Below, in pieces: positions 33,868 to 41,685 of a DNA stretch of 41,685 nt. The position numbers were made by a program, and so were the translations under genes. The notes beneath the pieces were generated by a model. That model was not told where the DNA came from. It saw only the letters and a list, made by a program, of their open reading frames with translations, and ran no database searches. Within the stretch, counting starts at the first letter, position 1. Every line of letters begins with the position of its first letter. Origin of the DNA: Pseudomonadota bacterium (lineage in GTDB: Bacteria; CALINM01); the NCBI GenBank assembly GCA_026415985.1, contig JAOAGA010000004.1:1-41685 (forward strand), read 5' to 3'.

Positions 33868-35640
33868 TTAACAAATATATGCCTCTGTAACATATCTTCT
33901 CATCATTCTGTGGGTGTTAAAATAATAGGCAATCTTGCCAATGGAGTTTTTCATTATGTAAATCCATTTAGATTTGTCGTTGTAATAAACGGGTATAATC
34001 TTATTCTCAAGTTTGTTATAAAGATCCTCTGCATCCTTATCGTCAGTATCCTCTTCTAAGCTAACTTCCGAAGGCAAACTCCCTATAGACCAGCCGGTTA
34101 CATCCTCAATATGCCCTTCTATCCACCAGCCATCAAGAATTGAAAAATTTATTACTCCGTTATGGGCCGACTTCATACCGCTTGTTCCCGATGCTTCAAG
34201 AGGTCTTTTAGGTGTGTTTAGCCACACATCAACACCCGCAACAAGCATTTTTGCAACTGCCATATTATAGTTTTTCAGATAAACAATCTTTATATCCTTT
34301 TTAAGTTCTTTGCTCAATTTAATTATCTTTTTGATTATCTCTTTGCCCGGGAAGTCCTTCGGATGGGCCTTACCGCCATAAACAAACTGAACCTTGCCAC
34401 CGGCAATCTTAATTAATCTTTCAATATTGGAAAAAAGCAGGTCTGGTCTCTTATAAGCAGTTGCCCTTCTTGCAAAACCAATTGTCAGAATATTTAGATC
34501 AAAATCTTCTCCTGTTTCCTGCTTTATATAATCAAAAAGTTCCTTCTTTGCCTCCAAATGGGCATTATAAATCTCATCGTCGGGGATATTTTCTGCTCTG
34601 ACAAAAAGCTCCGGCTCATTTGCCCAACCGGGTATATATTTATCGTATACCTTAGCCATGTGTTTTGAAACCCATGTAAATGAATGAACACCATTTGTAA
34701 TTGCTGATATTTCATAGCCGGGAAAAAGCTTTCTCGAAACTTCTCCGTGTTTCTTGGCAACTCCGTTTACAAACTCAGACAAGTTCATTGCCAGAAGGGT
34801 CATGTTTAATTTATCTTCTCCGCCTAACCTTTTTAAAACCTTTAATGGTATATAATCTTCCCTGAGAATTTTTTGAACCAGATCATAGTCAAACTTATCA
34901 TGCCCTGCTTCAACAGGTGTATGGGTTGTAAATACGCATCTGTCTCTCACCGCCTCTGTGTCCCAGATCAGATCTTCATCCCAAACCTCTTCCACACTCC
35001 TTTTAAAATCGTTTAAAAGTTCGACCGTTAACAGAGCAGAATGTCCTTCATTCATATGATATCTTCTTATCTCAAGACCTAACTCTTTTAAAACCCTTAT
35101 CCCGCCTATCCCCAAAATTACCTCTTGTTTAAACCTGTACTCGTTATCACCACCATATAGATAATGACAAAGCTTTCTGTCTCTTTCATTATTTTCAGGG
35201 ATATCCGTATCAAGATAAAAAATCGGAACCTCACCACCAATGGGGCTTTTTACCGTATAAATCCAGGGGTTAATATAAACCTTTCTGCCTTCTAAGCTGA
35301 CATCAACAATAATATCAGTTGGTGTCATAATGCTTTCAGGTTTGAAATCAGATTCTTTCTCTATCTGATTGCCTTCACTGTCAATATCCTGTTCAAAATA
35401 ACCTTTCTTTGTAAGAAGGGTAATACCAATCAGCGGGACTTTCAGATCTGCAGCAGCTTTAATAGTATCTCCCGCAAGTATTCCCAAACCACCACTATAA
35501 GTAGGTATTAAGTGAGTTATACCAATCTCCATGGAAAAATAAGAGATATGGGGTCTGTCGTTTTTAATATACTGTTTCTTGTTCATAGAAAAATTTTGAA
35601 CTAAAAAGGATTTAAATTCAAGTTTTTTTGTGTCTGCCAT
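33868..35640 (-). CDS. glgP: Alpha-glucan (glycogen) phosphorylase, short GT35 form
   Basis: 590 residues, the short bacterial/archaeal form. Releases glucose-1-phosphate from alpha-1,4-glucan with pyridoxal phosphate. PLP lysine K490 lies in ASGTSGMKSAHNG; the YFSMEIG and HMNEGHSA motifs and the C-terminal glucan-binding face (FARRATAYKRPDL) are present. The ATG has only a weak ribosome binding site; a second in-frame ATG (residue 19) nearer the conserved start is an alternative. It is divergent from the barrel gene. A glucan partner enzyme (GH57) is encoded about 10 kb away. Confidence 0.93.
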   Translation of the reverse strand: MADTKKLEFKSFLVQNFSMNKKQYIKNDRPHISYFSMEIGITHLIPTYSGGLGILAGDTIKAAADLKVPLIGITLLTKKGYFEQDIDSEGNQIEKESDFKPESIMTPTDIIVDVSLEGRKVYINPWIYTVKSPIGGEVPIFYLDTDIPENNERDRKLCHYLYGGDNEYRFKQEVILGIGGIRVLKELGLEIRRYHMNEGHSALLTVELLNDFKRSVEEVWDEDLIWDTEAVRDRCVFTTHTPVEAGHDKFDYDLVQKILREDYIPLKVLKRLGGEDKLNMTLLAMNLSEFVNGVAKKHGEVSRKLFPGYEISAITNGVHSFTWVSKHMAKVYDKYIPGWANEPELFVRAENIPDDEIYNAHLEAKKELFDYIKQETGEDFDLNILTIGFARRATAYKRPDLLFSNIERLIKIAGGKVQFVYGGKAHPKDFPGKEIIKKIIKLSKELKKDIKIVYLKNYNMAVAKMLVAGVDVWLNTPKRPLEASGTSGMKSAHNGVINFSILDGWWIEGHIEDVTGWSIGSLPSEVSLEEDTDDKDAEDLYNKLENKIIPVYYNDKSKWIYIMKNSIGKIAYYFNTHRMMRRYVTEAYIC

Positions 35641-35745
35641 ACTCTTTCATTAATTTCTCAAAATAAGAAATGTGATTTAGGCACTTGCAATTTTGGTTTT
35701 TTTATGATTTGCTTTATAACAAAGATACAAATAAGGAGGGAAAAT

Positions 35746-37248
35746 ATGAGACGTTTATTAATTTTAATCTTGTTGCTTTTAACGACATCAACGGTCTTTG
35801 CCCTTGAGTTTCAGCCAATAGGTGCAAGACAACTTGGTATGGGTGGAGCGGGCGTAGCGTCAACAATGGATGTAACCGCTCAGTATTATAATCCTGCCAT
35901 TTTTGGTTTTTTCGGAAGAGAGACAAAAAAGGTTTTTAAAGACAAGGATTTTGGTATCAATGCCCAGATAGGTGCAGGCGTCAGATTAGAAAACAATCTG
36001 GCAGATAATATTGATGCTCTCGGAAAAATAGATTATGACAAGATTAAGCAAATCTCAACAACTACTGGACAAAATTTTACAAATGAAACTTATAGTGAAG
36101 CCTTAAAACTTCTGTCCATACTGCAGAAAATTGATAAAGATCAGGGTGCGATAACAGTTAACGCTGATACACTTCTTGCTACAAGAATAAAGAGAATAGG
36201 AATTGGTGTATATGGTTTAGCAGAAGTAAATGGCAAACCAAGCTTAGATTTAGAAAATGTTCGGATTGGTAGTAATAACAATGATATGAAAACCAAACTT
36301 AATAGCTATGCAGTTACTATTTCCGATCCGGGCCCTCAAAACTTTTTCACAACGACACAATATAATAATATTTTATCAGCTTTGAATAGTCTTGGAATCT
36401 CTAACTCAACGGCAGTTTTAAATCAAGCTGAATCTGAACTCAAAAAATACGGAAAGATAAGCCCTCAGGAAGCATATTCTGCTATGAATTTGTTTATTCA
36501 AGCATTGGGTGGAGCACCATTAGCTCCTGCTTCCATTAGGAAATCAGCTGTAACAGGTGGGATTGAGAATAATAAAACCTCTCTTGTAGCAAACGGTATA
36601 GGTCTTTTGGAGGTGCCTTTAACTTATGGTCATCCAATAGGAGATAGTATGGCAGTTGGTTTAAACCTCAAATATATTCAGGCAAGAGTTTTTAGTGCAG
36701 GTCCCGGTGATATTACTATTTTTAATAAAGATTCCGGAGACATCGCCGATGAGTTAGATAAATATTATAAAGAATCAACAAATTTCTCTGTAGATGCGGG
36801 ACTTCTTTTCCAGCCAGCAAACTGGCTTAAGTTAGGTGTAGTGGGTAAATATTTGAACAGTCCCGAGTTTGACCATCCATTGGGCGGAAAAGTGAAAATT
36901 AAACCGCAGGCAAGAGCGGGGATTGCACTAAATCCATGGGAAACCCTGACAATTGCAGCAGATATTGATTTAACAGAAAATGAGACTATGAACCCCGGAT
37001 ACAAAAGCAGAAACATTGGCGGTGGCATTGAATGGGACATCCTTAAATTTCTTGCTCTAAGAGCGGGTATTTATAAAAACTTAGCTGAATCAGATATAGA
37101 TATGGTCTATACCGCAGGACTTGGTCTTAATTTATGGCTTATGAGACTTGACGTTTCCGCAGCCATCTCCTCTAACAGAGGCAGATATGACGATAAATCT
37201 TTTCCTGAAGAGGCAAGAATACAGGCAAATCTATCTATTGAGTTTTAG
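35746..37248 (+). CDS. TraF-like outer-membrane beta-barrel protein
   Basis: 500 residues. Start chosen at ATG 35746, preceded by AAGGAGGG; a longer frame back to 35704 lacks a ribosome binding site and would bury the signal peptide (MRRLLILILLLLTTSTVFA). The mature start has GARQLGMGGAGVASTMDVTAQYYNPA, as in the conjugal-transfer TraF (TraF_2/PF13729) and FadL-related barrels, and the protein ends in phenylalanine (LSIEF). No conjugation genes are nearby, so a transport or surface role is likelier than plasmid transfer. It ends at a strong hairpin shared with xseA. Confidence 0.8.
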   Translation: MRRLLILILLLLTTSTVFALEFQPIGARQLGMGGAGVASTMDVTAQYYNPAIFGFFGRETKKVFKDKDFGINAQIGAGVRLENNLADNIDALGKIDYDKIKQISTTTGQNFTNETYSEALKLLSILQKIDKDQGAITVNADTLLATRIKRIGIGVYGLAEVNGKPSLDLENVRIGSNNNDMKTKLNSYAVTISDPGPQNFFTTTQYNNILSALNSLGISNSTAVLNQAESELKKYGKISPQEAYSAMNLFIQALGGAPLAPASIRKSAVTGGIENNKTSLVANGIGLLEVPLTYGHPIGDSMAVGLNLKYIQARVFSAGPGDITIFNKDSGDIADELDKYYKESTNFSVDAGLLFQPANWLKLGVVGKYLNSPEFDHPLGGKVKIKPQARAGIALNPWETLTIAADIDLTENETMNPGYKSRNIGGGIEWDILKFLALRAGIYKNLAESDIDMVYTAGLGLNLWLMRLDVSAAISSNRGRYDDKSFPEEARIQANLSIEF

Positions 37249-37285
37249 AGGCAAAAACTTTAAGATTTAATTAAAAACGTAAGCG

Positions 37286-37346
37286 AAAGCCTAATGGGTG
37301 AAACTTTTGATATTCTCTTTTCATCCATTAGGCTTTAACATTTTTT
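37286..37346. terminator. Bidirectional terminator between the barrel gene and xseA
   Basis: Arms 37286-37303 and 37319-37336 pair over 18 positions with a single G-T wobble or mismatch (AAAGCCTAATGGGTGAAA against its complement) around a 15-base loop. T6 follows on the + strand, and TTTTTAATT lies beyond the other side on the - strand. It serves both convergent genes. Confidence 0.85.
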
Positions 37347-37354
37347 AATCTTAG

Positions 37355-38689
37355 TTACTCCTTTCCTTTAACTTCCCCTACAAGAATACCCTTGAATAAT
37401 TTAATCTTAACGGAATCCCCTATCTCAACCAGACTTGCATCCTTTATAACTTTATTGCTTTTTAAGTCAAAAGTTATACTATACCCCTTTGAGAGAACCT
37501 TTAAAGGACTCAAGACATCAATTTTACCTGCAAATACCGCCACCTTTTCCTTCCTGATCATCAGTATTTTCTCAAAAGATTTCAAAATTTTTGAATGATA
37601 GGTGAAAATTTTCTCTTTATTAACCTTCAAAAGCCTTATCGGTGATAGTAGTGATAAATTTTTTTCAAAACCAAGTAATTTTTTCTTTTTTTTATCCAGT
37701 TGATTCTTAAAGGCCAGAATAAACCTCTCTCTGATCTCATAGGCACGTAGTATTCGCATTTTCATATTTATTATCGGAGATTTTAAAGCCCTTTCTTCCG
37801 AAATTAACCTTTTCTTTAAAAGGAGGATATGTTTTCGAGCCAGATACTTTAGCCTTCTGTAATTAATTCTTATAATTTTTTCAATATCTTCCTTTTTCTG
37901 CACCACAAGCTCTGCTGCTGCCGATGGAGTGGGCGCTCTGAGATCGGCAACAAAATCTGCAATTGTAAAATCTGTCTCATGTCCTATGGCAGAGATAATC
38001 GGTATCCTTGATTTATAGATGGCGTCAGCAACTATCTCTTCATTAAATGCCCATAGATCTTCTAAGCTTCCGCCACCTCTTGCAAGTATTATGACCTCTA
38101 TATAATCTGCAAATTTCTCATTGACAAACCTAATAGCATCGGCAATCTCTTCCCGTGCCCCCTCTCCCTGAACTTTAACGGGAATAATTATAATATGCAA
38201 ATTGTAATATCTTCTTCTCAAAATATTTAAAATATCCTTTATGACCGCTCCCTTAGGAGAGGTAATTATGGCAATTTTCTGAGGCAGAAAGGGGATCTTT
38301 TTCTTCCTGTCCTCATCAAAATAGCCCTTTTTTGATAATTTTTCTTTAAGCTCTTCATATGCTAATTTAAGAAGCCCAATGCCTAACGGCTCCATATAGT
38401 TAGCTATAAGCTGAAACTCTCCTCTTGCCTGATAGAGACTCAGAGTTCCCCTTACAATTACACTCATGCCATCTTTAGGATTAAATTTCAGACTATTAAA
38501 ATAGCCCCTAAACAAAACCGCCCTTATCTGAGACCTTTCATCTTTTAAGGTAAAGAAAAGATGATTCCCGTAGTTTTTAAGATTTGAAATCTCTCCCCTT
38601 ACCCATATAGAGGGAAAAGCGTTTTCTAAAACATCTTTCACAATCGATGTAAGCTCAGATACAGTAAAAATGTTTATCTCTTTATTCAT
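37355..38689 (-). CDS. xseA: Exodeoxyribonuclease VII large subunit
   Basis: 444 residues. N-terminal OB-fold (about 1-100, starting NIFTVSELTSIVK), then the catalytic domain with RGGGSLEDLWAFNEE and GHETDFTIADFVADLRAPTPSAAAE, then a long coiled-coil region (about 270-400) and a C-terminal beta segment. With XseB it degrades single-stranded DNA. XseB is not next to it, though the small subunit is easy to miss. The ATG overlaps the LuxR gene end by 8 bases, so it depends on that transcript. Confidence 0.95.
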   Translation of the reverse strand: MNKEINIFTVSELTSIVKDVLENAFPSIWVRGEISNLKNYGNHLFFTLKDERSQIRAVLFRGYFNSLKFNPKDGMSVIVRGTLSLYQARGEFQLIANYMEPLGIGLLKLAYEELKEKLSKKGYFDEDRKKKIPFLPQKIAIITSPKGAVIKDILNILRRRYYNLHIIIIPVKVQGEGAREEIADAIRFVNEKFADYIEVIILARGGGSLEDLWAFNEEIVADAIYKSRIPIISAIGHETDFTIADFVADLRAPTPSAAAELVVQKKEDIEKIIRINYRRLKYLARKHILLLKKRLISEERALKSPIINMKMRILRAYEIRERFILAFKNQLDKKKKKLLGFEKNLSLLSPIRLLKVNKEKIFTYHSKILKSFEKILMIRKEKVAVFAGKIDVLSPLKVLSKGYSITFDLKSNKVIKDASLVEIGDSVKIKLFKGILVGEVKGKE

Positions 38690-39986
38690 TAATCTTATGT
38701 CCTAATTTTTCTAAAAGTTCTTTCTTGCCTGCGACACCTTCCTTATCGAATATTCTTTTCATATAGGTTTTAACCGTTGACTCCGATAAACCTAACTCCT
38801 CTGCGATTTCTTTATATGTTTTTTTGGCAATAAAAAGCTTAAAAACCTCAAACTCTTTGGGAGACAATCTTCTTTTTAAAACCTTAAAATAGTTTTGACC
38901 ATCAAGGTATTCAATATTTTTTATAGAATCTTCCTTATTATTTTCAGTTTCTGCCTTATTTTCTTTTATTGAGTTTTCTGTTTTAACCTCTCCTTTGTAT
39001 TTTTTTCTTCTTTCTGTAAAAAGCAGTATCCCGGAAGATATGGTTAAAAAAATATTCCCAACTGTAGCAATTACGCCTGTATATTCAGATAAATATAAGG
39101 TTATAAAATTACCTGACAAAATCCCTAAACACATTGAGGTAAACAAAGCAGAGATAGCCCTATGCACCGGGCTTTGCTCTAAAACAAATACTAATATGAA
39201 TACTTCGATCATTCCAAAGGCAGACTGTAGAAAAAACATACTTATATTGTAAAAAATATTCTTTTCTATCTGAACAAAAGAAAAGGCGAGCATACCAAAT
39301 ATAATGCCACCAAAAATGACAACAACTTTATCAAACTTCATTAAAAGATACCCTAAAAAACAGGCAACTATATAATAAATCAACTCAAACCCTTCAAAAA
39401 AACAGGTCTTTTGATAGGCAGGCATGATAAAGCCGTACATTATTCCACCAATAAGATAGAAAAAATAAATAAAGGGTGTGTATGAGATGTTTAGTTTTTC
39501 CTGATAAAAATATTCATCTGTATTGTCTTTCTTATTGAAAAGGCTGACCAATGGTAGTATTCCTACAATAAAAAATCTCTCTTCTAAACTTAAAAAACTT
39601 AACTTACACATAAGAAATAGTAAAACCGTGCCAATAGAAAGCCCTAAGGCCGAATAAAGAGAGGGATTTTTGGAAAATTTTAGTTCAGAAACCACCTTTA
39701 ATACAAAAAATGCCGAGGTAAGTCCTATGAAAAACAACGAGATACGGTAAAAATATTTTGTATAGGGGAAAAAAATCGTCAACAGAGAAGTCAAGACTAT
39801 AAATATTGGAGCGGTCTTATTAATTATTTTTTTTTTAAACCAAAAAAAACCTAAAAGCATAATACTATGGCTCGTTAGAAAAAAGCTTATACCGTTATCT
39901 ATACCGCTCTCTGCAAGCAAAGAACCATTCATTGGAAAAGACCATAGCCACAATAAAAAAGAGATGAAAGAAATCAGCCCTAACAT
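38682..39986 (-). CDS. Membrane-embedded LuxR-type regulator (MFS-like sensor)
   Basis: 434 residues: about 11-12 hydrophobic helices (1-330), a charged linker rich in K/E/N (about 332-365), then a LuxR helix-turn-helix (374-428: LSPKEFEVFKLFIAKKTYKEIAEELG, KTYMKRIF). One-component membrane regulators with an MFS-like sensor and LuxR output are known in Eggerthella-type Actinobacteria, where they sense small molecules; the ligand here is unknown. TTGACT-17-GATAAT lies immediately upstream, giving a leader of about 5 bases and no Shine-Dalgarno. It is divergent from arsP, so regulation of that promoter or autoregulation is plausible. Confidence 0.85.
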   Translation of the reverse strand: MLGLISFISFLLWLWSFPMNGSLLAESGIDNGISFFLTSHSIMLLGFFWFKKKIINKTAPIFIVLTSLLTIFFPYTKYFYRISLFFIGLTSAFFVLKVVSELKFSKNPSLYSALGLSIGTVLLFLMCKLSFLSLEERFFIVGILPLVSLFNKKDNTDEYFYQEKLNISYTPFIYFFYLIGGIMYGFIMPAYQKTCFFEGFELIYYIVACFLGYLLMKFDKVVVIFGGIIFGMLAFSFVQIEKNIFYNISMFFLQSAFGMIEVFILVFVLEQSPVHRAISALFTSMCLGILSGNFITLYLSEYTGVIATVGNIFLTISSGILLFTERRKKYKGEVKTENSIKENKAETENNKEDSIKNIEYLDGQNYFKVLKRRLSPKEFEVFKLFIAKKTYKEIAEELGLSESTVKTYMKRIFDKEGVAGKKELLEKLGHKINE

Positions 39987-39997
39987 AATTTAGAATG

Positions 39998-40026
39998 ATT
40001 ATCACTTAAATAGATAAATTAGTCAA
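39998..40026 (-). promoter_or_regulatory. Promoter of the membrane LuxR gene
   Basis: Minus strand: TTGACT (40026-40021), 17-base spacer, GATAAT (40003-39998). Both match 5 of 6 at optimal spacing. Confidence 0.65.
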
Positions 40027-40031
40027 TATTG
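40024..40031. other. 8-bp palindrome between the divergent promoters
   Basis: CAATATTG is a perfect palindrome. It overlaps the -35 of the LuxR promoter and sits 9 bases before the -35 of arsP, a possible operator for the LuxR or ArsR protein. An 8-bp AT-rich palindrome can occur by chance. Confidence 0.35.
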
Positions 40032-40040
40032 CAATACCTC

Positions 40041-40069
40041 TTGACAGCCTGCAAAAATAGGTGTAAACT
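40041..40069 (+). promoter_or_regulatory. Promoter of the arsenic operon
   Basis: TTGACA (40041-40046), 17-base spacer, TAAACT (40064-40069). Predicted start near 40076. An ATATAAA/TTTATAT inverted repeat (40072-40091) lies on the start site and may be an ArsR operator. The promoter position rules out a gene start upstream of it. Confidence 0.6.
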
Positions 40070-40106
40070 TCATATAAAAAAAAATTTATATATTGGAAAA
40101 TTACCT

Positions 40107-41054
40107 ATGTTAGATAGATTTTCAAAATTCATTGTTTACAATATTCTTTCTCTTGAAAAAGGAACCCGCCTGTCCTCTGCCTTAGAGTTTTTTATTTATG
40201 ATACTATTAAGATCTTCTTTCTTCTTGCAGTTATTATCTTTATTGTGTCCTTTATAAGGAGTTTTTTTCCACCCGAAAAGACAAAGAAATATCTATCACA
40301 TAAAAAAGAATTTATAGGTAATATCCTTGCTGGTCTACTTGGCATTGTTACACCCTTTTGCTCCTGTTCAGCAGTGCCTTTGTTTATCGGTTTTGTTGAG
40401 TCCGGGGTTCCTCTTGGCGTAACCTTTTCATTCCTCATCTCATCACCTATGGTAAACGAAGTTGCTCTTGTCATGCTCTTTGGTCTCTTTGGCTGGAAGA
40501 TTGCCCTTCTTTATCTTGTAACAGGGCTTACCGTTGCCATTTTCGGAGGGATTGTTATAGGTAGATTAAAGTTAGAAAAATATGTTGAGGAATATGTATA
40601 CCAGATAAAAATGGGGGATGTAGAGGTTTTATCGCCATCATTCAGAGAACGAATAGGCTATGCAAAATTCAACACCCTTGATATTTTAAGGAAGGTCTGG
40701 CTTTACATAGTGATTGCCATTGCCATAGGTGGATTCATTCACGGCTATGTACCGGAGGATTTTCTCATAAAGTACGCTGGAAAAGACAATATTTTTGCAG
40801 TCCCTATAGCGGTCGCCCTTGGAGTTCCTTTATATTCAAACGCTGGCGGAGTAATACCTATCGTATATGCCCTTATGCATAAAGGTCTATCACTTGGTAC
40901 AGTCCTTGCCTTTATGATGGCAGTTACCGCATTATCACTCCCAGAGATGATAATTTTAAGAAAGGTATTAAAGCCTAAGTTATTGTATATATTCGTCGGA
41001 ATTATGACTGTAACCATAATCTTTGTTGGATATATGTTTAACTTAATACTTTAA
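40107..41054 (+). CDS. arsP: ArsP-type permease (DUF318/UPF0718)
   Basis: 315 residues with about eight membrane helices. The TPFCSCSAVPLFIGFVESGVP motif is typical of the permease family that includes ArsP, an exporter of trivalent organoarsenicals; other members may move other substrates. A second half-motif (GVPLYSNAGGVIPIVYALMHKG) fits an internally repeated transporter. Start chosen at ATG 40107, behind the promoter; a longer frame opening at 40029 begins upstream of the -35. The following ArsR and ArsC genes support an arsenic role. Ribosome binding site weak (GGAAAA). Confidence 0.85.
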   Translation: MLDRFSKFIVYNILSLEKGTRLSSALEFFIYDTIKIFFLLAVIIFIVSFIRSFFPPEKTKKYLSHKKEFIGNILAGLLGIVTPFCSCSAVPLFIGFVESGVPLGVTFSFLISSPMVNEVALVMLFGLFGWKIALLYLVTGLTVAIFGGIVIGRLKLEKYVEEYVYQIKMGDVEVLSPSFRERIGYAKFNTLDILRKVWLYIVIAIAIGGFIHGYVPEDFLIKYAGKDNIFAVPIAVALGVPLYSNAGGVIPIVYALMHKGLSLGTVLAFMMAVTALSLPEMIILRKVLKPKLLYIFVGIMTVTIIFVGYMFNLIL

Positions 41055-41096
41055 TGCCAAGGGAGAGTTTAGATTAAACCAAAAGGGAGGTTTATA

Positions 41097-41459
41097 TTGG
41101 CAATAAATGATTTACTAACAATTTACAAAGCCCTTTCAGATGAAACGAGACTAAAAATTTTAAAACTTCTTGAGCACGGCGAGCTTTGTGTTTGTGATAT
41201 TGTTTTTGCCTTTGATACGGTTCAGCCAAAAATCTCCTTTCATCTTTCAATATTGAAAGAAGCAGGATTAATTAAAGACAGAAAACAAGGCAAATGGTCC
41301 TATTACTCATTAAAGGATGATGAACTCTTTAAAAGACTTATTCTAATATCTACTATCGAGAGAATCGAAGAAGCTGATATTTCTATAGAAAAAGCAAGGC
41401 TTTCGAAATTCTTTGAAGAAAAGAAAATAAAAAACAGGGGAGAGGTATGCAAATGCTGA
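41097..41459 (+). CDS. arsR: ArsR-family arsenic-responsive repressor
   Basis: 120 residues. Winged helix with the arsenite-sensing ELCVCDI motif (C31, C33), QPKISFHLSILKEAGLIKDRKQGKWSYY recognition helix and wing, and extra cysteines at the very end (EVCKC). ArsR dissociates from the operon promoter on binding As(III) or Sb(III). Start is TTG with AAAGGGAGG 6 bases upstream; the nearby ATG is out of frame. It lies 42 bases after arsP and overlaps arsC, so it is in the same operon. The terminal cysteine pair could be a further ligand. Confidence 0.92.
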   Translation: MAINDLLTIYKALSDETRLKILKLLEHGELCVCDIVFAFDTVQPKISFHLSILKEAGLIKDRKQGKWSYYSLKDDELFKRLILISTIERIEEADISIEKARLSKFFEEKKIKNRGEVCKC

Positions 41460-41685
41460 AAATTATGTTTCTTTGCACTGGAAACTCCTGTCGAAGCCAG
41501 ATGGCAGAAGGACTTGCAAATGCTCTTGGGAAGGGAAAGGTAGTTGCCTATTCAGCTGGTTTAGACCCCGCGGGATACGTTCATCCAAAAGCAATAGAGG
41601 TTATGAAGGAGATTGGGATAGATATTTCCCATTATAAATCAAAACCCATAGATTTAGAGCTCTTAAATCAGATGGACTATGTGAT
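41453..41685 (+). CDS. arsC: Arsenate reductase, LMW-phosphatase type (3' end outside window)
   Basis: The first 77 codons are present. P-loop CTGNSCRSQ with nucleophile C8 and R14 (CX5R), plus C13; then SAGLDPAGYVHPKAIEVMKEIGID, as in thioredoxin-coupled ArsC. Reduces arsenate to arsenite. The catalytic distal cysteines lie beyond the window. The start overlaps the arsR end; an in-frame ATG at 41447 would add two residues. GGGGAG fits either start. An LMW protein tyrosine phosphatase is the alternative, but the ars context favours ArsC. Confidence 0.9.
   Translation, partial: MLKIMFLCTGNSCRSQMAEGLANALGKGKVVAYSAGLDPAGYVHPKAIEVMKEIGIDISHYKSKPIDLELLNQMDYV

Noticed and set aside
35678-35692. 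GGCACTTGCA, similar to a sigma-54 -24/-12 element, upstream of the TraF-like gene
   Set aside because: GG and GC are only five bases apart instead of ten, so sigma-54 could not recognise it.
35704-35745. 14-residue N-terminal extension of the TraF-like barrel
   Set aside because: It lacks a ribosome binding site, while ATG 35746 has AAGGAGGG and starts directly at a signal peptide.
39994-40004. AATGATTATCA resembling the centre of a Fur box
   Set aside because: Only the core matches, and the bases are explained by the -10 element GATAAT of the LuxR promoter.
40029-40106. Longer N-terminus for ArsP (26 more residues)
   Set aside because: The frame would begin upstream of a well-formed promoter and with a non-ATG start; the extra residues are not family-like.
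1-41685. Mobile elements, CRISPR arrays, tRNA or rRNA genes
   Set aside because: No transposase-like protein, regularly spaced repeat or cloverleaf-sized conserved gap was seen; intergenic gaps are all about 200 bases or shorter and AT-rich.

Overview
The window looks like chromosomal DNA of an AT-rich, Gram-negative, probably anaerobic bacterium. The Gram-negative call rests on two outer-membrane beta-barrel proteins (FadL-like and TraF-like), Lgt plus LspA, and lipoproteins. The anaerobe call rests on many 4Fe-4S proteins, a hydrogenase-like sensor and an AhbD-type radical SAM haem enzyme. A Deferribacterota-like thermophile or anaerobe is my best guess, but it rests on general resemblance only. 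Almost all the DNA is coding: the largest gap is about 200 bases (7420-7620). I saw no tRNA, rRNA, CRISPR array or insertion sequence.

Layout. (1) 1-2363, + strand: the tail of an unidentified gene, then a 751-residue regulator that joins a [FeFe]-hydrogenase-like sensor to a sigma-54 activator. (2) 2469-7419, - strand: a 4Fe-4S protein split into two overlapping frames, a chalcone-isomerase-like secreted protein, a FadL channel and an archaeal-type FMN glutamate synthase. (3) 7621-14373, - strand: a three-gene cell-envelope operon made of a CsgG-like TPR lipoprotein, a 1452-residue multidomain periplasmic protein and a small secreted protein. (4) 14553-19987, - strand: queC-ileS-lspA-lgt, tightly overlapped, preceded by a lone transglutaminase-like protein. 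(5) 20073-26574, + strand: a small DUF2769 protein, then a five-gene run (TPR membrane protein, phenylacetate-CoA ligase, GH57 glucan enzyme, DUF1015 protein, TrmN6-like methyltransferase) that runs tail-to-tail into a DciA-like gene. (6) 26534-28596, - strand: two methyltransferases and dciA-like. (7) 28762-33804, + strand: hemB, ahbD-like, a HEAT lipoprotein and a PIF1 helicase with a WYL domain. (8) 33868-37248: a divergent pair, glucan phosphorylase and a TraF-like barrel. (9) 37355-41685: a membrane-bound LuxR regulator coupled to xseA on the - strand, diverging from an arsP-arsR-arsC arsenic operon on the + strand.

How the genes fit together. Lgt and LspA lipidate and process lipoproteins such as the CsgG-like and HEAT proteins seen here. 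HemB and the AhbD-like enzyme belong to the first and last parts of siroheme-route haem synthesis. The GH57 enzyme and GlgP both act on alpha-glucans. Most interesting for follow-up are the hydrogenase-sigma-54 fusion, the CsgG/DUF799-like/beta-helix/transglutaminase operon, and the membrane-LuxR/arsenic divergent locus with back-to-back promoters. Several genes without a Shine-Dalgarno sequence have a promoter immediately upstream, which suggests leaderless or nearly leaderless mRNAs.
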